Of a stretch of DNA of 64,000 nt, positions 16,898 through 24,589 are shown in pieces. This DNA comes from Anaerobacillus isosaccharinicus (GTDB lineage Bacteria; Bacillota; Bacilli; Bacillales; Anaerobacillaceae). Position 1 is the first letter of the stretch, and each line of letters starts with the position of its first letter. A program made the position numbers and the translations under genes. The notes under the pieces are model-generated. The model was not told the DNA's origin. It ran no database searches and saw only the letters and a list, made by a program, of their open reading frames with translations. The DNA is taken from assembly GCF_001866075.3 (NCBI RefSeq), contig NZ_CP063356.1:2718164-2782163 (forward strand), read 5' to 3'.

Positions 16898-17710
16898 ATG
16901 AAGAAATTTGACATCTTGACACCAATAGGAATTTTCTTAGGTTTAACTATGGTTCTGTTTGCTATTTTTAGTAGTAGTGGTAGCATCGAAGGCGTAGTTT
17001 ATTTTATTCAGGCAGCTTCTATCTTCGTTGTTTTTGGTGGCTTGATTGCAGCGTTGTTAATTAATTTCTCGTTGCCAGAGATTAAAAGTGTTCCAAAAGT
17101 ATTTAAGGAAACTTTTCGTGAAGACCGGCAAGATCTGCCTACACTAATCAAGACGTTTGTAGAACTATCTTCTAAAGCAAGAAGAGAAGGTTTACTAGCA
17201 CTCGAATCTACTCTCGAAGAAGTAAATGACCCTTTTATAAAAAAAGGTGTTTTATTAGCTGTAGATGGCATTGAACCGGATATAATTAAAGATATTATGA
17301 TGGCAGAAGTAGTAGCCATGGAAGAGCGTCATCGTAAAGGTCGAGCTATTATCGAAAAATGTGGGGAATACGCTCCTGCATGGGGGATGATTGGTACCCT
17401 CGTAGGATTAGTATTAATGTTGCAAAATTTAAATGATCCATCAACATTGGGTCCAAATATGGCTATAGCTTTATTAACTACTCTCTATGGTTCTTTATTA
17501 GCAAACTTAGTATTTATTCCGATGGCAAGTAAACTAGCAAATAAAACAGATGAGGAAGTTTTTATTAAGCAAATTATTGTTGAAGGTGTTATCGGTGTTC
17601 AATCTGGTCAAAACCCAAAAATTTTAGAAGAAAAATTAAGTGCATTCCTACCTGAAAATGGAAAGATTATTGAAATAGAAGGGGAAGGAGCTGCAGTGGA
17701 TGGAGCGTAG
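16898..17710 (+). CDS. motP: Flagellar stator protein MotP
   Basis: A 270-residue MotA-family stator subunit of the cytoplasmic membrane. With MotS it conducts ions (Na+ in the MotPS type) to turn the flagellum. Four helices are visible: TPIGIFLGLTMVLFAIFSS, VYFIQAASIFVVFGGLIAALLI, and the pair near residues 160-185 (APAWGMIGTLVGLVLMLQNL) and 190-212 (ALLTTLYGSLLANLVFIPMAS). The cytoplasmic loop has FRED and EGLLALES, the region that meets FliG. The MotP assignment rather than MotA rests on its place directly after ccpA and on the MotS partner. It overlaps motS by 11 nt. Confidence 0.93.
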   Translation: MKKFDILTPIGIFLGLTMVLFAIFSSSGSIEGVVYFIQAASIFVVFGGLIAALLINFSLPEIKSVPKVFKETFREDRQDLPTLIKTFVELSSKARREGLLALESTLEEVNDPFIKKGVLLAVDGIEPDIIKDIMMAEVVAMEERHRKGRAIIEKCGEYAPAWGMIGTLVGLVLMLQNLNDPSTLGPNMAIALLTTLYGSLLANLVFIPMASKLANKTDEEVFIKQIIVEGVIGVQSGQNPKILEEKLSAFLPENGKIIEIEGEGAAVDGA

Positions 17711-18467
17711 ACGGCAGAAAAGTCAACCAAAGGGTGCACCAATATGGATGGTTACCTTTTCGGATTTAATGACTCTAATTCTAGTATTCTTTATTCTCTT
17801 ATTCTCAATGTCAGTCGTAGATGCTACGAAATTCCGAGCTGTAGCTGAATCTTTCCAACAAAGAGCGATCTTTGATTTTTATCCATCGTTAATTCCTTTT
17901 GAAAATCCCGCAGAGGATATAAATGTAAAGAGAGACCCTTTTGACGAAGTCAATGATCCTCTTAAGGATCAAGGAAAAGGTGAAACTGGTGACAATGAAT
18001 TGAACCAACTATATCAAGAAGTTCGTCAATTTTTAGAAGAGAATGATCTAAACGAAGTTATTTCGGCATCTAGGGATGATCGCGGTGTGGTGCTAGTGCT
18101 TCAAGAACGGACCTTATTTGAATCAGGAGAAGCTCAAATCTTAGAAGGTGCAAAACCGTTCTTAACAAAAGTTGGAACGCTCCTTGAAACAATTCCTAAT
18201 TTAGTTAAAGTAGAGGGGCATACTGATAGTCGTCCAATTAACACGTTCCGCTTTCCTTCAAACTGGGAATTATCTGGAGCGAGAGCTAGTAGTGTAATTC
18301 GTTATATGATAGACGAAAGTAATATTGAACCATATCGCTTTCTAGCAGTAGGCTATGGAGACACAAGACCAGTTGTTCCTAACACAACTGCAGAAAATCT
18401 TCAAAAAAATAGACGTGTTGTTATTGTGATTTCTGACCCTAATTATAATCAAAACGAATTATATTAA
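17700..18467 (+). CDS. motS: Flagellar stator protein MotS
   Basis: A 255-residue MotB-family stator subunit. One N-terminal helix, WMVTFSDLMTLILVFFILLF, carries the ion-binding Asp at residue 22. A plug/linker region (about 45-110) precedes a C-terminal OmpA-like peptidoglycan-binding domain (VEGHTDSRPINTFRFPSNWELSGARASSVIRYM and VGYGDTRPVVPNTTAENLQKNRRVVIVI), which anchors the stator to the wall. It is co-translated with motP. MotPS stators use Na+, which suits an alkaline or saline habitat. A leucine stands at residue 33, a position reported to affect ion choice in another MotS; the numbering may not be equivalent. Confidence 0.93.
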   Translation: MERRRQKSQPKGAPIWMVTFSDLMTLILVFFILLFSMSVVDATKFRAVAESFQQRAIFDFYPSLIPFENPAEDINVKRDPFDEVNDPLKDQGKGETGDNELNQLYQEVRQFLEENDLNEVISASRDDRGVVLVLQERTLFESGEAQILEGAKPFLTKVGTLLETIPNLVKVEGHTDSRPINTFRFPSNWELSGARASSVIRYMIDESNIEPYRFLAVGYGDTRPVVPNTTAENLQKNRRVVIVISDPNYNQNELY

Positions 18468-18529
18468 AACCCAATAAACACATTTCTTAACTGTTTAACT
18501 TTATAGTTCCACATAAGGCTTTCAAAACT

Positions 18530-18573
18530 AAATCGTATGGATTTCTTAACGGAAATCTATACGATTTTTTTAT
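18530..18573 (+). terminator. Intrinsic terminator of the ccpA-motPS region
   Basis: AAATCGTATGGATTTC (18530-18545) pairs with GGAAATCTATACGATTT (about 18551-18567) and is followed by a T run. Confidence 0.85.
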
Positions 18574-18635
18574 TTTTTAAAATTTTCGAAAGCTCCTATT
18601 GTATTTAAGCGGTTAGTTTAGGACCAAAAATGGTG

Positions 18636-18689
18636 TTGCGTTTTGTCATAGTATTTGTTATCATCGTTTCATAGCTAACGATTATGAAA
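18636..18689 (+). promoter_or_regulatory. Promoter with overlapping operator for the marR-tyrZ operon
   Basis: TTGCGT (18636-18641), a 17-nt spacer and TATCAT (18659-18664) form a SigA-like promoter. Starting in the -10 box are two interlocked inverted repeats: ATCGTT (18663-18668) with AACGAT (18677-18682), and TTTCATA (18667-18673) with TATGAAA (18683-18689). A palindrome on the transcription start in front of a MarR gene is the usual layout for autorepression. Confidence 0.5.
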
Positions 18690-18746
18690 ATTCTGTTGTT
18701 AATTTAAGGGGGAGTCATTATTCATTCGTTTAATGAAGAAGGGGAG

Positions 18747-19232
18747 TTGCTCCCTGAAGAAAAAAATATGATTAACATCTTAACAAAACTACCGATAAAC
18801 TCGATAAATTTGGATGCGATAGCGGTTGTAACAAACATCTATCGAATTGCACAAGGGTTAAGAAATCAGATGGAACGCGAAGTTTTATCAGAGTATGGCT
18901 TATCTTGGACAGCGTTTTCCCTGCTTTATGATTTATGGATTGGGAATGCAGTTGAAACGAAAAAATTAGCTGAGTCAGCTGGAGTTTCAAAGGCTACGAT
19001 TAGTAATATCACAAAAACTTTGGAACAAAAAGAGTATTGCTATAGAAAAGTAGACAATCGAGATAGAAGAATCACGTACGTGACGATAACTGATAAAGGA
19101 AGAGGTATTATGGAAGATCTCTATCCAAGGTTTCATAAGGGTGAGACTGAGATTGTTTCCAGTCTAACGGTAGACGAGCAAAAAAATATCTCAACTTTAT
19201 TAAGGAAAGTAATTAAACAGAACCAATTTTAA
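18747..19232 (+). CDS. MarR-family transcriptional regulator (YwaE-like)
   Basis: A [11 protein letters not shown] MarR regulator of about 161 residues. The DNA-binding core is VETKKLAESAGVSKATISNITKTLEQKEYCYR followed by the wing VDNRDRRITYVTITDKG. Flanking helices would form the dimer interface. It is 45 nt upstream of tyrZ; B. subtilis tyrZ also has a MarR-family neighbour (ywaE), so control of tyrosyl-tRNA synthetase is likely. The start is uncertain: TTG 18747 has no good site, ATG 18768 neither, while AAGGGGGAG (18706-18714) is well placed only for in-frame ATT codons at 18717 or 18720. Confidence 0.85.
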   Translation: MLPEEKNMINILTKLPINSINLDAIAVVTNIYRIAQGLRNQMEREVLSEYGLSWTAFSLLYDLWIGNAVETKKLAESAGVSKATISNITKTLEQKEYCYRKVDNRDRRITYVTITDKGRGIMEDLYPRFHKGETEIVSSLTVDEQKNISTLLRKVIKQNQF

Positions 19233-19277
19233 ATAAATTCGGTGTAAGTGTTGACAATAAAACAGGAGGAATAAAAA

Positions 19278-20522
19278 ATGAGCGAAGTTATTAAGCAGTT
19301 ATCACCACAACAGTTATTTGAATTAAAGAGACAAATGGCTATATATACTCATGGGGTACAAGATATTATTCCTATGGAAGAATTAGAAACGAAAGTTGCA
19401 AAATCCGTACTAGAAAACCGACCACTAAAAATCAAATTAGGATTGGATCCGTCAGCTCCAGATGTACATCTTGGTCATACCGTCGTTTTAAAAAAGCTGA
19501 GACAGTTTCAGGATAACGGGCATATCATCCAGCTCTTAATTGGTGACTTTACAGGGAAGATTGGCGACCCTACAGGTAAGTCAATCGCAAGAAAGCCATT
19601 AACAGATGAAGAAGTGAAGCATAATGCGAAAACCTATTTTGAACAATTTGGAAAAGTGATGAACATGGACAAGGTTGAACTCCATTACAATTCGGAGTGG
19701 TTATCGAAGTTAAATTTTGAAGATGTCATCCAACTAGCAGGAAAAATAACAGTGGCAAGATTAATGGAAAGGGATGATTTTGAAGAAAGAATAGCTCTTG
19801 GGAAGCCTATTTCGCTGCATGAATTTTTCTACCCATTAATGCAAGGCTATGATTCGGTTGTATTAGAATGTGACATTGAGCTTGGTGGGACCGACCAACA
19901 TTTTAATATTTTAATGGGAAGACACTTTCAAGAGAAGTTTGGAAAAGAAAAGCAAGTAGCAATGTTAATGCCTTTATTAGAAGGACTTGACGGTGTAGAA
20001 AAGATGTCTAAATCAAAGAAAAACTACATTGGTATTGATGAAAGTCCACAAGAAATGTACGGAAAAGCAATGTCTATACCAGATGAATTAATGACTAAGT
20101 ATTTTGAGTTAGTAACAGACTTCTCTCTAGTACAACTAGAAGCATTAAAAAAGGATATTGAATCAGGCGAGTTCCATCCGAGGGATGCTAAAATGCTTTT
20201 AGGGAAAACAATTGTAAAGATATACCACGGAACAGAAGCAGCAGAAAAAGCAGAACAACAATTTATTTCAGTTTTTCAAAAAGGGGCAGTACCTGATGAA
20301 ATGCCTATGATTGAATGGAAAGGTAATCTAAAAGTCCCAGTCTTAGATTTTCTAGTGGAATTAAATTTATTAAGCTCCAAAAGTGAAGCACGCAGAATGA
20401 TTGAGAATAGAGGCGTAAAAATAAATGGTGGCAAAATTGAAGATACGGAATTACAGGTTTCTATTACCGAAGGTTTAGTTGTACAAGTAGGGAAACGAAA
20501 GTTTATAAAGATAAAATTATAA
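19278..20522 (+). CDS. tyrZ: Tyrosyl-tRNA synthetase, TyrZ type
   Basis: A 414-residue class I synthetase that charges tRNA-Tyr in the cytoplasm. The HIGH-type motif is [16 protein letters not shown] (near residue 62), KMSKS is present as EKMSKSKKN (near 245), and a C-terminal S4-like RNA-binding domain starts near 350 ([23 protein letters not shown]). It belongs to the TyrZ branch, distinct from the TyrS encoded about 10 kb downstream. Differences include [10 protein letters not shown] instead of YCGFDPTGDSLH. AGGAGG precedes the ATG. No T-box precedes it; instead it shares a transcript with a MarR regulator. Confidence 0.95.
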   Translation: MSEVIKQLSPQQLFELKRQMAIYTHGVQDIIPMEELETKVAKSVLENRPLKIKLGLDPSAPDVHLGHTVVLKKLRQFQDNGHIIQLLIGDFTGKIGDPTGKSIARKPLTDEEVKHNAKTYFEQFGKVMNMDKVELHYNSEWLSKLNFEDVIQLAGKITVARLMERDDFEERIALGKPISLHEFFYPLMQGYDSVVLECDIELGGTDQHFNILMGRHFQEKFGKEKQVAMLMPLLEGLDGVEKMSKSKKNYIGIDESPQEMYGKAMSIPDELMTKYFELVTDFSLVQLEALKKDIESGEFHPRDAKMLLGKTIVKIYHGTEAAEKAEQQFISVFQKGAVPDEMPMIEWKGNLKVPVLDFLVELNLLSSKSEARRMIENRGVKINGGKIEDTELQVSITEGLVVQVGKRKFIKIKL

Positions 20523-20529
20523 TGTATTT

Positions 20530-20680
20530 AAAGAGGATGGGACAAAAGTGTTTTAATCAATGCAAAATCCGAACGAAAAGATAGTTGGTGCATATACTGC
20601 GCTTTGGAAATATACTTCGCTATGGTTTTGTACTGTTCGGATTTTCAGTTAAACACTTTAGTTATGTCCCAGCCTCTTTT
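20530..20680 (+). repeat. Long-hairpin repeat, short copy (left of mtnN)
   Basis: The outer ends are AAAGAGGATGGGACA (20530-20544) and TGTCCCAGCCTCTTT (20665-20679), inverted. Inside, GTGTTT pairs with AAACAC and AAATCCGAAC with GTTCGGATTT, so the whole unit folds on itself. The sequence from GATGGGACAAAA to GATAGTTGGTG is shared with the longer copy to the right of mtnN. Confidence 0.8.
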
Positions 20681-20701
20681 GAACTGAAAGGATGTTTACA
20701 T

Positions 20702-21397
20702 ATGATGATTGGTATTATTGGGGCAATGGACGAAGAGATTAAGTTGTTGAAAGAAAAAATAGAGGTTAAAGAAGAAGTTATAAAGGCAACAATCAAATTT
20801 TATGTTGGAACTTTTCAAGGTAAAGAGGTAGTCGTTTGCAAATCTGGTGTCGGCAAAGTTAATGCAGCTATTACAACACAACTTTTAGTAGATCATTTTT
20901 CAGTATCGAAAATAATTTTTACTGGTGTAGCAGGAGCAGTCGATCCAAAATTAAATATTGGTGATATCGTTATTTCTACTAGTGCAATGCAACATGATTT
21001 AGATGCGTCGGCATTAGGGTTTAAAAAAGGTGAGGTACCAATGTTCGATTACCCTTCTGACTTTCCTGCAGACGAACAGTTAATTAGATTAGCAATAGAA
21101 GGCGCACAAGCTCTAACTGGAGTTAAGGTTGTTCAAGGTAGGATTTTAAGTGGTGATCAATTTATCGCTGACCATAAGAAGGTAGAAGAATTAGGGCAAT
21201 TATTTGCTGGAAAGTGTGTTGAAATGGAAGGTGCTTCCGTTGCTCATGTTGCCATGCTAAACAATATTCCATTTGTCGTAATCCGCTCTATGTCAGATAA
21301 AGCAAACGGTGAAGCGAACGTAAACTTCACTGAATTTACAAAACTTGCTTCAGAACGTTCATTCTTTATCGTTCATTCAATGGTGGAGAGGATATAA
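20702..21397 (+). CDS. mtnN: 5'-methylthioadenosine/S-adenosylhomocysteine nucleosidase
   Basis: A 231-residue enzyme that hydrolyses methylthioadenosine and S-adenosylhomocysteine to adenine plus the thio-sugar, part of methionine salvage and the activated methyl cycle. Family motifs: GIIGAMDEEIKLL at the N-terminus, KSGVGKVNAAITTQLLVDHF, FTGVAGAVDPKLNIGDIVIS, VEMEGASVAHVAML (substrate-binding Met-Glu) and RSMSDKAN (catalytic Asp). ATG 20702 has AAAGGATG 7 nt upstream. The gene is flanked closely on both sides by copies of the same long-hairpin repeat. mtnN is not at this place in B. subtilis as I remember it, so it may have moved here. Confidence 0.95.
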   Translation: MMIGIIGAMDEEIKLLKEKIEVKEEVIKATIKFYVGTFQGKEVVVCKSGVGKVNAAITTQLLVDHFSVSKIIFTGVAGAVDPKLNIGDIVISTSAMQHDLDASALGFKKGEVPMFDYPSDFPADEQLIRLAIEGAQALTGVKVVQGRILSGDQFIADHKKVEELGQLFAGKCVEMEGASVAHVAMLNNIPFVVIRSMSDKANGEANVNFTEFTKLASERSFFIVHSMVERI

Positions 21398-21411
21398 TTG
21401 TAATAATTAGT

Positions 21412-21746
21412 AAAAAGACGATGGGACAAAACTATTTTAATCTATGAGAAATCCGAACGAAATGATAGTTGGTGTATATCCTTCGCTTCGGAAATATCCT
21501 TCGCTTTCCGCGGGCGGCTGGTGAGCCTCCTCGTGCTTACGCACTGTGGGGTCTCACCCTTGCCTTTCATCCCGCAGGAACGAGCGTTACTTCACTGCTA
21601 ATACTTCGAGTTGTCTCGACGGATACGCTTCGTCAGCGTTAGCATGTAGAGGAAGAGACAGTATCTCTACGTATTTTTCCTCCGCTATAGTTTGTTTTGT
21701 TCAAATTTCTCATTTAAACACTTTAGTTATGTACCAGCCTCTTTTT
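21412..21746 (+). repeat. Long-hairpin repeat, long copy (right of mtnN)
   Basis: Same outer ends (GATGGGACAAAA near 21420; TGTACCAGCCTCTTTTT at 21730-21746) and same inner start (ATCCGAACGAAATGATAGTTG) as the short copy, with about 185 bp more inside. The insert (about 21503-21590) includes CTTTCCGCGGGCGGCTGG, TGAGCCTCCTCGTG, TGGGGTCTCACC and TTTCATCCCGCAGGAACGAG. This is a GC-rich hairpin motif that I recognise as common in intergenic regions of many Bacillaceae. A frame of 94 codons within it is not a gene. Confidence 0.8.
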
Positions 21747-21753
21747 CTAAAAG

Positions 21754-21826
21754 TTAAAATGTTCAGTAATCTTTCAATACAAAAAACTACGAAGCACAAC
21801 CTACATTCTACATTCTACATTCTACC
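21754..21826. repeat. Heptad inverted repeat, copy 4 (left arm decayed)
   Basis: The right arm has three to four perfect ATTCTAC units (21800-21826), the core is CTACGAAGC (21787-21795) and the left arm is only a trace. The acuC stop codon (21822-21824 on the minus strand) lies inside the right arm. Confidence 0.65.
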
Positions 21827-23003
21827 CTAACTGCTCTTTTCTTTTTTCCATTTCATTACGAAGATGTGAGAGAGCTTTTTCTACGGTAATTGCATTCTTT
21901 TCTGTAATTTCTTTTTTTCTAGGGATCTCTGGATAAATAGGTGAAATATCTTCCCAAGTAGCTGGCAACTCGACAGGAGCATCTTTTTGCCATGCTTTGA
22001 TCCATTCTTTTGGAAGCGGTCCTGTCGCAATTCGATTATCAGTCATTTCTAACCAAATCATTGACCATGCCCTTGGGACAACTCGCCAAATGTCGTATCC
22101 ACCACCCCCGACAGCAATCCATTTTCCGCCACAATACTCATGAGCAAGCTCATGGGCTAACTTTGGAATTTCACGAAAGATTTCAATGGTAGAACAAAGG
22201 TGGGTAAGAGGGTCATAGTAATGATTATCTGCGCCATTTTGAGTAATAATCACATCAGGCTTGAAGTATTCACAAACTTCTCTTAGTGATGTTCTATAAG
22301 CGTGCAGCCATGATTCATCTTCAGTAAACGCATCAACAGGAATATTTACTGAATAACCATAACCTTTTCCACTTCCACGCTCATTAATATTTCCAGTACC
22401 AGGGAATAGAAATCGACCTGTCTCGTGAATCGATAATGTGCATACGTCTTCTTCATCGTAAAAAGCCCATTGAACACCGTCGCCATGATGAGCGTCAGTA
22501 TCTACATACAATACTCTAGCATTATAGTTTTTGCGCATATATTCAATCGCAATAGAGCTATCGTTATAAATACAGAAACCTGAAGCTCGCCCTTTGAATC
22601 CATGATGAAGCCCGCCGCTTAAGTTGCAGGCGTGTAAGTATTTTCCTTGCATAACTAAATCAACAGCCGTTAAAGTTCCGCCTACAAGAAGTGATGCAGC
22701 CTCGTGCATATTAGGGAACATCGGTGTATCATCGGTGCCAATTCCATAATTTGTAGCTATAGAAGGACTGAGCTCACCAACGCTCGCTAACTTTACGGCA
22801 TTAACGAAATCTTTATCATGAATTAAAAGTAGTTCCTCATCAGTCGCCATTCTAGGTGCAAAAATATCTTCTGTATTTATGGCATTACACTTATTTAGTA
22901 AATCAAAGGTAAGATCTAGTCGTTTTTGATTAAAGGGGTGATCGCTACTAAATCGGTAGCTTTGTTGTTCTTGTGAAAAGATAAAAGCTGCATTTCTCAT
23001 CAT
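21822..23003 (-). CDS. acuC: Acetoin utilization protein AcuC (class I histone-deacetylase-like)
   Basis: A 393-residue zinc-dependent deacetylase that removes the acetyl group AcuA places on acetyl-CoA synthetase, reactivating it. The arginase/deacetylase fold motifs are present: NLSGGLHHGFKGRASGFCIYND, VLYVDTDAHHGDGVQWAF (zinc Asp and His), FPGTGNINERGSGKGYGYSVN, ITQNGADNHYYDPL and GGGGYDIWRV. The charge-relay His pair and Zn ligands appear intact. It overlaps acuB by 4 nt and is last in acuA-acuB-acuC. Its C-terminal residues and TAG stop fall at the edge of a heptad repeat. Confidence 0.96.
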   Translation of the reverse strand: MMRNAAFIFSQEQQSYRFSSDHPFNQKRLDLTFDLLNKCNAINTEDIFAPRMATDEELLLIHDKDFVNAVKLASVGELSPSIATNYGIGTDDTPMFPNMHEAASLLVGGTLTAVDLVMQGKYLHACNLSGGLHHGFKGRASGFCIYNDSSIAIEYMRKNYNARVLYVDTDAHHGDGVQWAFYDEEDVCTLSIHETGRFLFPGTGNINERGSGKGYGYSVNIPVDAFTEDESWLHAYRTSLREVCEYFKPDVIITQNGADNHYYDPLTHLCSTIEIFREIPKLAHELAHEYCGGKWIAVGGGGYDIWRVVPRAWSMIWLEMTDNRIATGPLPKEWIKAWQKDAPVELPATWEDISPIYPEIPRKKEITEKNAITVEKALSHLRNEMEKRKEQLG

Positions 23004-23644
23004 ACTGACATCCCCGGCAAATTAGGCCAAAGTACTTTATAGCCATTGTTTTCAATATCAGCAATTACCCCCCGCGGATCCATCGTCTGCAATCGAAACA
23101 CTAGAACCTTTTTCTGTAGATCTTCACATGGATAAACTAGCACACTTGTAATATTAATATTACGTTTTTTAATAATAGTCGCAATTTCAGCCAGCATGCC
23201 TGTTATATTTTCAACTTGGACTTCAATCTGTGAACTCGGTTGATGAGCTCCCATTAGTTGTACGAGCGTGTGTAAAATGTCTGTTTCAGTAATAATTCCT
23301 ACTAATTTATAATCTTCTTCAATTGGTAGGCAACCGATATGATGCTCATAAAAAATTGATGATACATCTTCTACAAAATCGAGAGGATGAGCTGTTATCA
23401 CATCGGTAACCATTATTTTTGATACAGGATTTGTGAAATACTCCGAGTGCTCTCCAGTGTCAAAAACAGAAGGGCTTGCATCCCGAATATCACGGTCTGA
23501 AATAATTCCAACCAACTCATCAGTCTCGTTTATGACTGGTAAATGTCGAATACGATGCTTTTCCATCAATTGAATAGCATCCTTAATAGTATTAGTAGTA
23601 GTAATTTTAATAACGTTTCGTTTCATAATTTGCTCAACAATCAC
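23000..23644 (-). CDS. acuB: AcuB, CBS-pair plus ACT domain protein
   Basis: A 214-residue cytoplasmic protein of the acetoin/acetate operon. Two CBS motifs come first (residues about 1-60, IMKRNVIKITTTNTIKDAIQLM and HLPVINETDELVGIISDRDI; and 75-135, VTDVITAHPLDFVEDVSSIFYE and PIEEDYKLVGIITETDIL), then an ACT domain (about 140-214, IEVQVENITGMLAEIATIIKKR). CBS pairs bind adenyl nucleotides, so an energy- or AMP-sensing role is plausible, but the precise function is not established. It lies between acuA and acuC on one transcript and overlaps acuC by 4 nt. Confidence 0.94.
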   Translation of the reverse strand: MIVEQIMKRNVIKITTTNTIKDAIQLMEKHRIRHLPVINETDELVGIISDRDIRDASPSVFDTGEHSEYFTNPVSKIMVTDVITAHPLDFVEDVSSIFYEHHIGCLPIEEDYKLVGIITETDILHTLVQLMGAHQPSSQIEVQVENITGMLAEIATIIKKRNINITSVLVYPCEDLQKKVLVFRLQTMDPRGVIADIENNGYKVLWPNLPGMSV

Positions 23645-23660
23645 AATTTTCCACTCCCCT

Positions 23661-23762
23661 TATTCATTATGAATTGATTTTGAATTTAGAAATGGGAACT
23701 ATTTAGTTGGAAGTGCTACTATGCAAGTTCTAAATTCAACATTTTGATATTATTATGAATTA
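23661..23762. repeat. Degenerate inverted repeat between acuB and acuA
   Basis: TGAATTTAGAA (23680-23690) is inverted as TTCTAAATTCA (23728-23738), with ATTCATTATGAATT to the left and TATTATGAATT to the right. It resembles a decayed heptad repeat, lacks the TTCGAA core, and touches the acuA stop codon. It may modulate expression within the acu operon. Confidence 0.4.
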
Positions 23763-24392
23763 GTACATAAATCGATTTTGAAAACGGATTCGGTCGAATT
23801 TTTGAATTGATTCTTGATTTATTCGTTTTCCAATTCTCACCATTAAGCAATTTGCCGGATGGGAGCAAATCTCTGGATCATCAGTAGCAAACCAAACTAA
23901 GCCACCAGCGCTCATCATTTTCTCCATAGCTTTACGATAATCCCATACGGTTAAACCTGTCCCTTTTAGATCCCAATGCCAATAGTACTCAGTCGTAATA
24001 ATGATATAATCTTCCATGGCATCATCCATCATTGAGACTTTTAACATGTTCTTCCCGACTTTACAGCCACGATATGGCGCAGCAACTTCAATTGCTCCAA
24101 GTTCAATCATATTTTCCATGTCCGCTTGGGACCATCTCTCTAGTTCATCAGGGTAAATAAACGTAACATAGCCAACAATTGTATCATGGTCTCTGGCTAT
24201 AATAATTCTCCCCTCAGGAAGATCAGCTATACTTAATAAGGCTTTAAATTGTTTTTCAGGCGGTCTAAAGGCAACTAAGCCTTCATGGAACTTATACATT
24301 GCAAGTTCTTTTTCAGATATTGGTCCTTCAATAATTAAAGTGTGTTTCCCTGTTTTTAATTCTAGTGCATTGTATGTCTTTTGATGAATCAT
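23760..24392 (-). CDS. acuA: AcuA, protein acetyltransferase acting on acetyl-CoA synthetase
   Basis: A 210-residue GNAT-family acetyltransferase that acetylates the active-site lysine of AcsA and switches it off. The acetyl-CoA-binding core is GAIEVAAPYRGCKVGKNMLKVSM (the [RQ]xxGx[GA] motif as RGCKVGK). The C-terminal part has TEYYWHWDLKGTGLTVWDYRKAMEKMM. The start used (ATG at 24390-24392) has AAAGGTGGTG upstream, and the resulting length equals that of B. subtilis AcuA. The frame remains open 12 codons further but without a binding site. It faces acsA, its target, across about 200 bp. First gene of acuABC. Confidence 0.95.
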   Translation of the reverse strand: MIHQKTYNALELKTGKHTLIIEGPISEKELAMYKFHEGLVAFRPPEKQFKALLSIADLPEGRIIIARDHDTIVGYVTFIYPDELERWSQADMENMIELGAIEVAAPYRGCKVGKNMLKVSMMDDAMEDYIIITTEYYWHWDLKGTGLTVWDYRKAMEKMMSAGGLVWFATDDPEICSHPANCLMVRIGKRINQESIQKFDRIRFQNRFMY

Positions 24393-24511
24393 AAGTACAC
24401 CACCTTTTAAATAGAGAATAATAGACAATAATATTTATTATACATGAAAAAAAGGTTTCTTTTATCATTTTACCGAATTTCATTTATAAAGACTAATAAA
24501 GTTTTTAATAA

Positions 24512-24540
24512 TTGAGAAAATTCAAAGGATATATTACAAT
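24512..24540 (+). promoter_or_regulatory. Candidate SigA promoter of acsA
   Basis: TTGAGA (24512-24517), a 17-nt spacer and TACAAT (24535-24540), 50 nt before acsA. The acuA-acsA gap contains only one CG dinucleotide in the relevant part, and no site fits the cre pattern well. Confidence 0.5.
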
Positions 24541-24589
24541 TACTTTATTATAGTCTTAATATAATAAGATAGAGGGGGAAAACAAAAAT

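Noticed and set aside
18468-18746. T-box in front of the marR-tyrZ operon
   Set aside because: No GGGTGGTACCGCG-like T-box sequence, no specifier loop and no terminator pair; only a promoter and palindrome are seen.
21546-21830. 94-codon open frame between mtnN and acuC
   Set aside because: It lies inside the long-hairpin repeat and heptad repeat; repeat DNA, not a gene.
24393-24589. cre site for CcpA between acuA and acsA
   Set aside because: The only CG in the relevant part (near 24475) has the flanking half-sites shifted by one base from the cre pattern.
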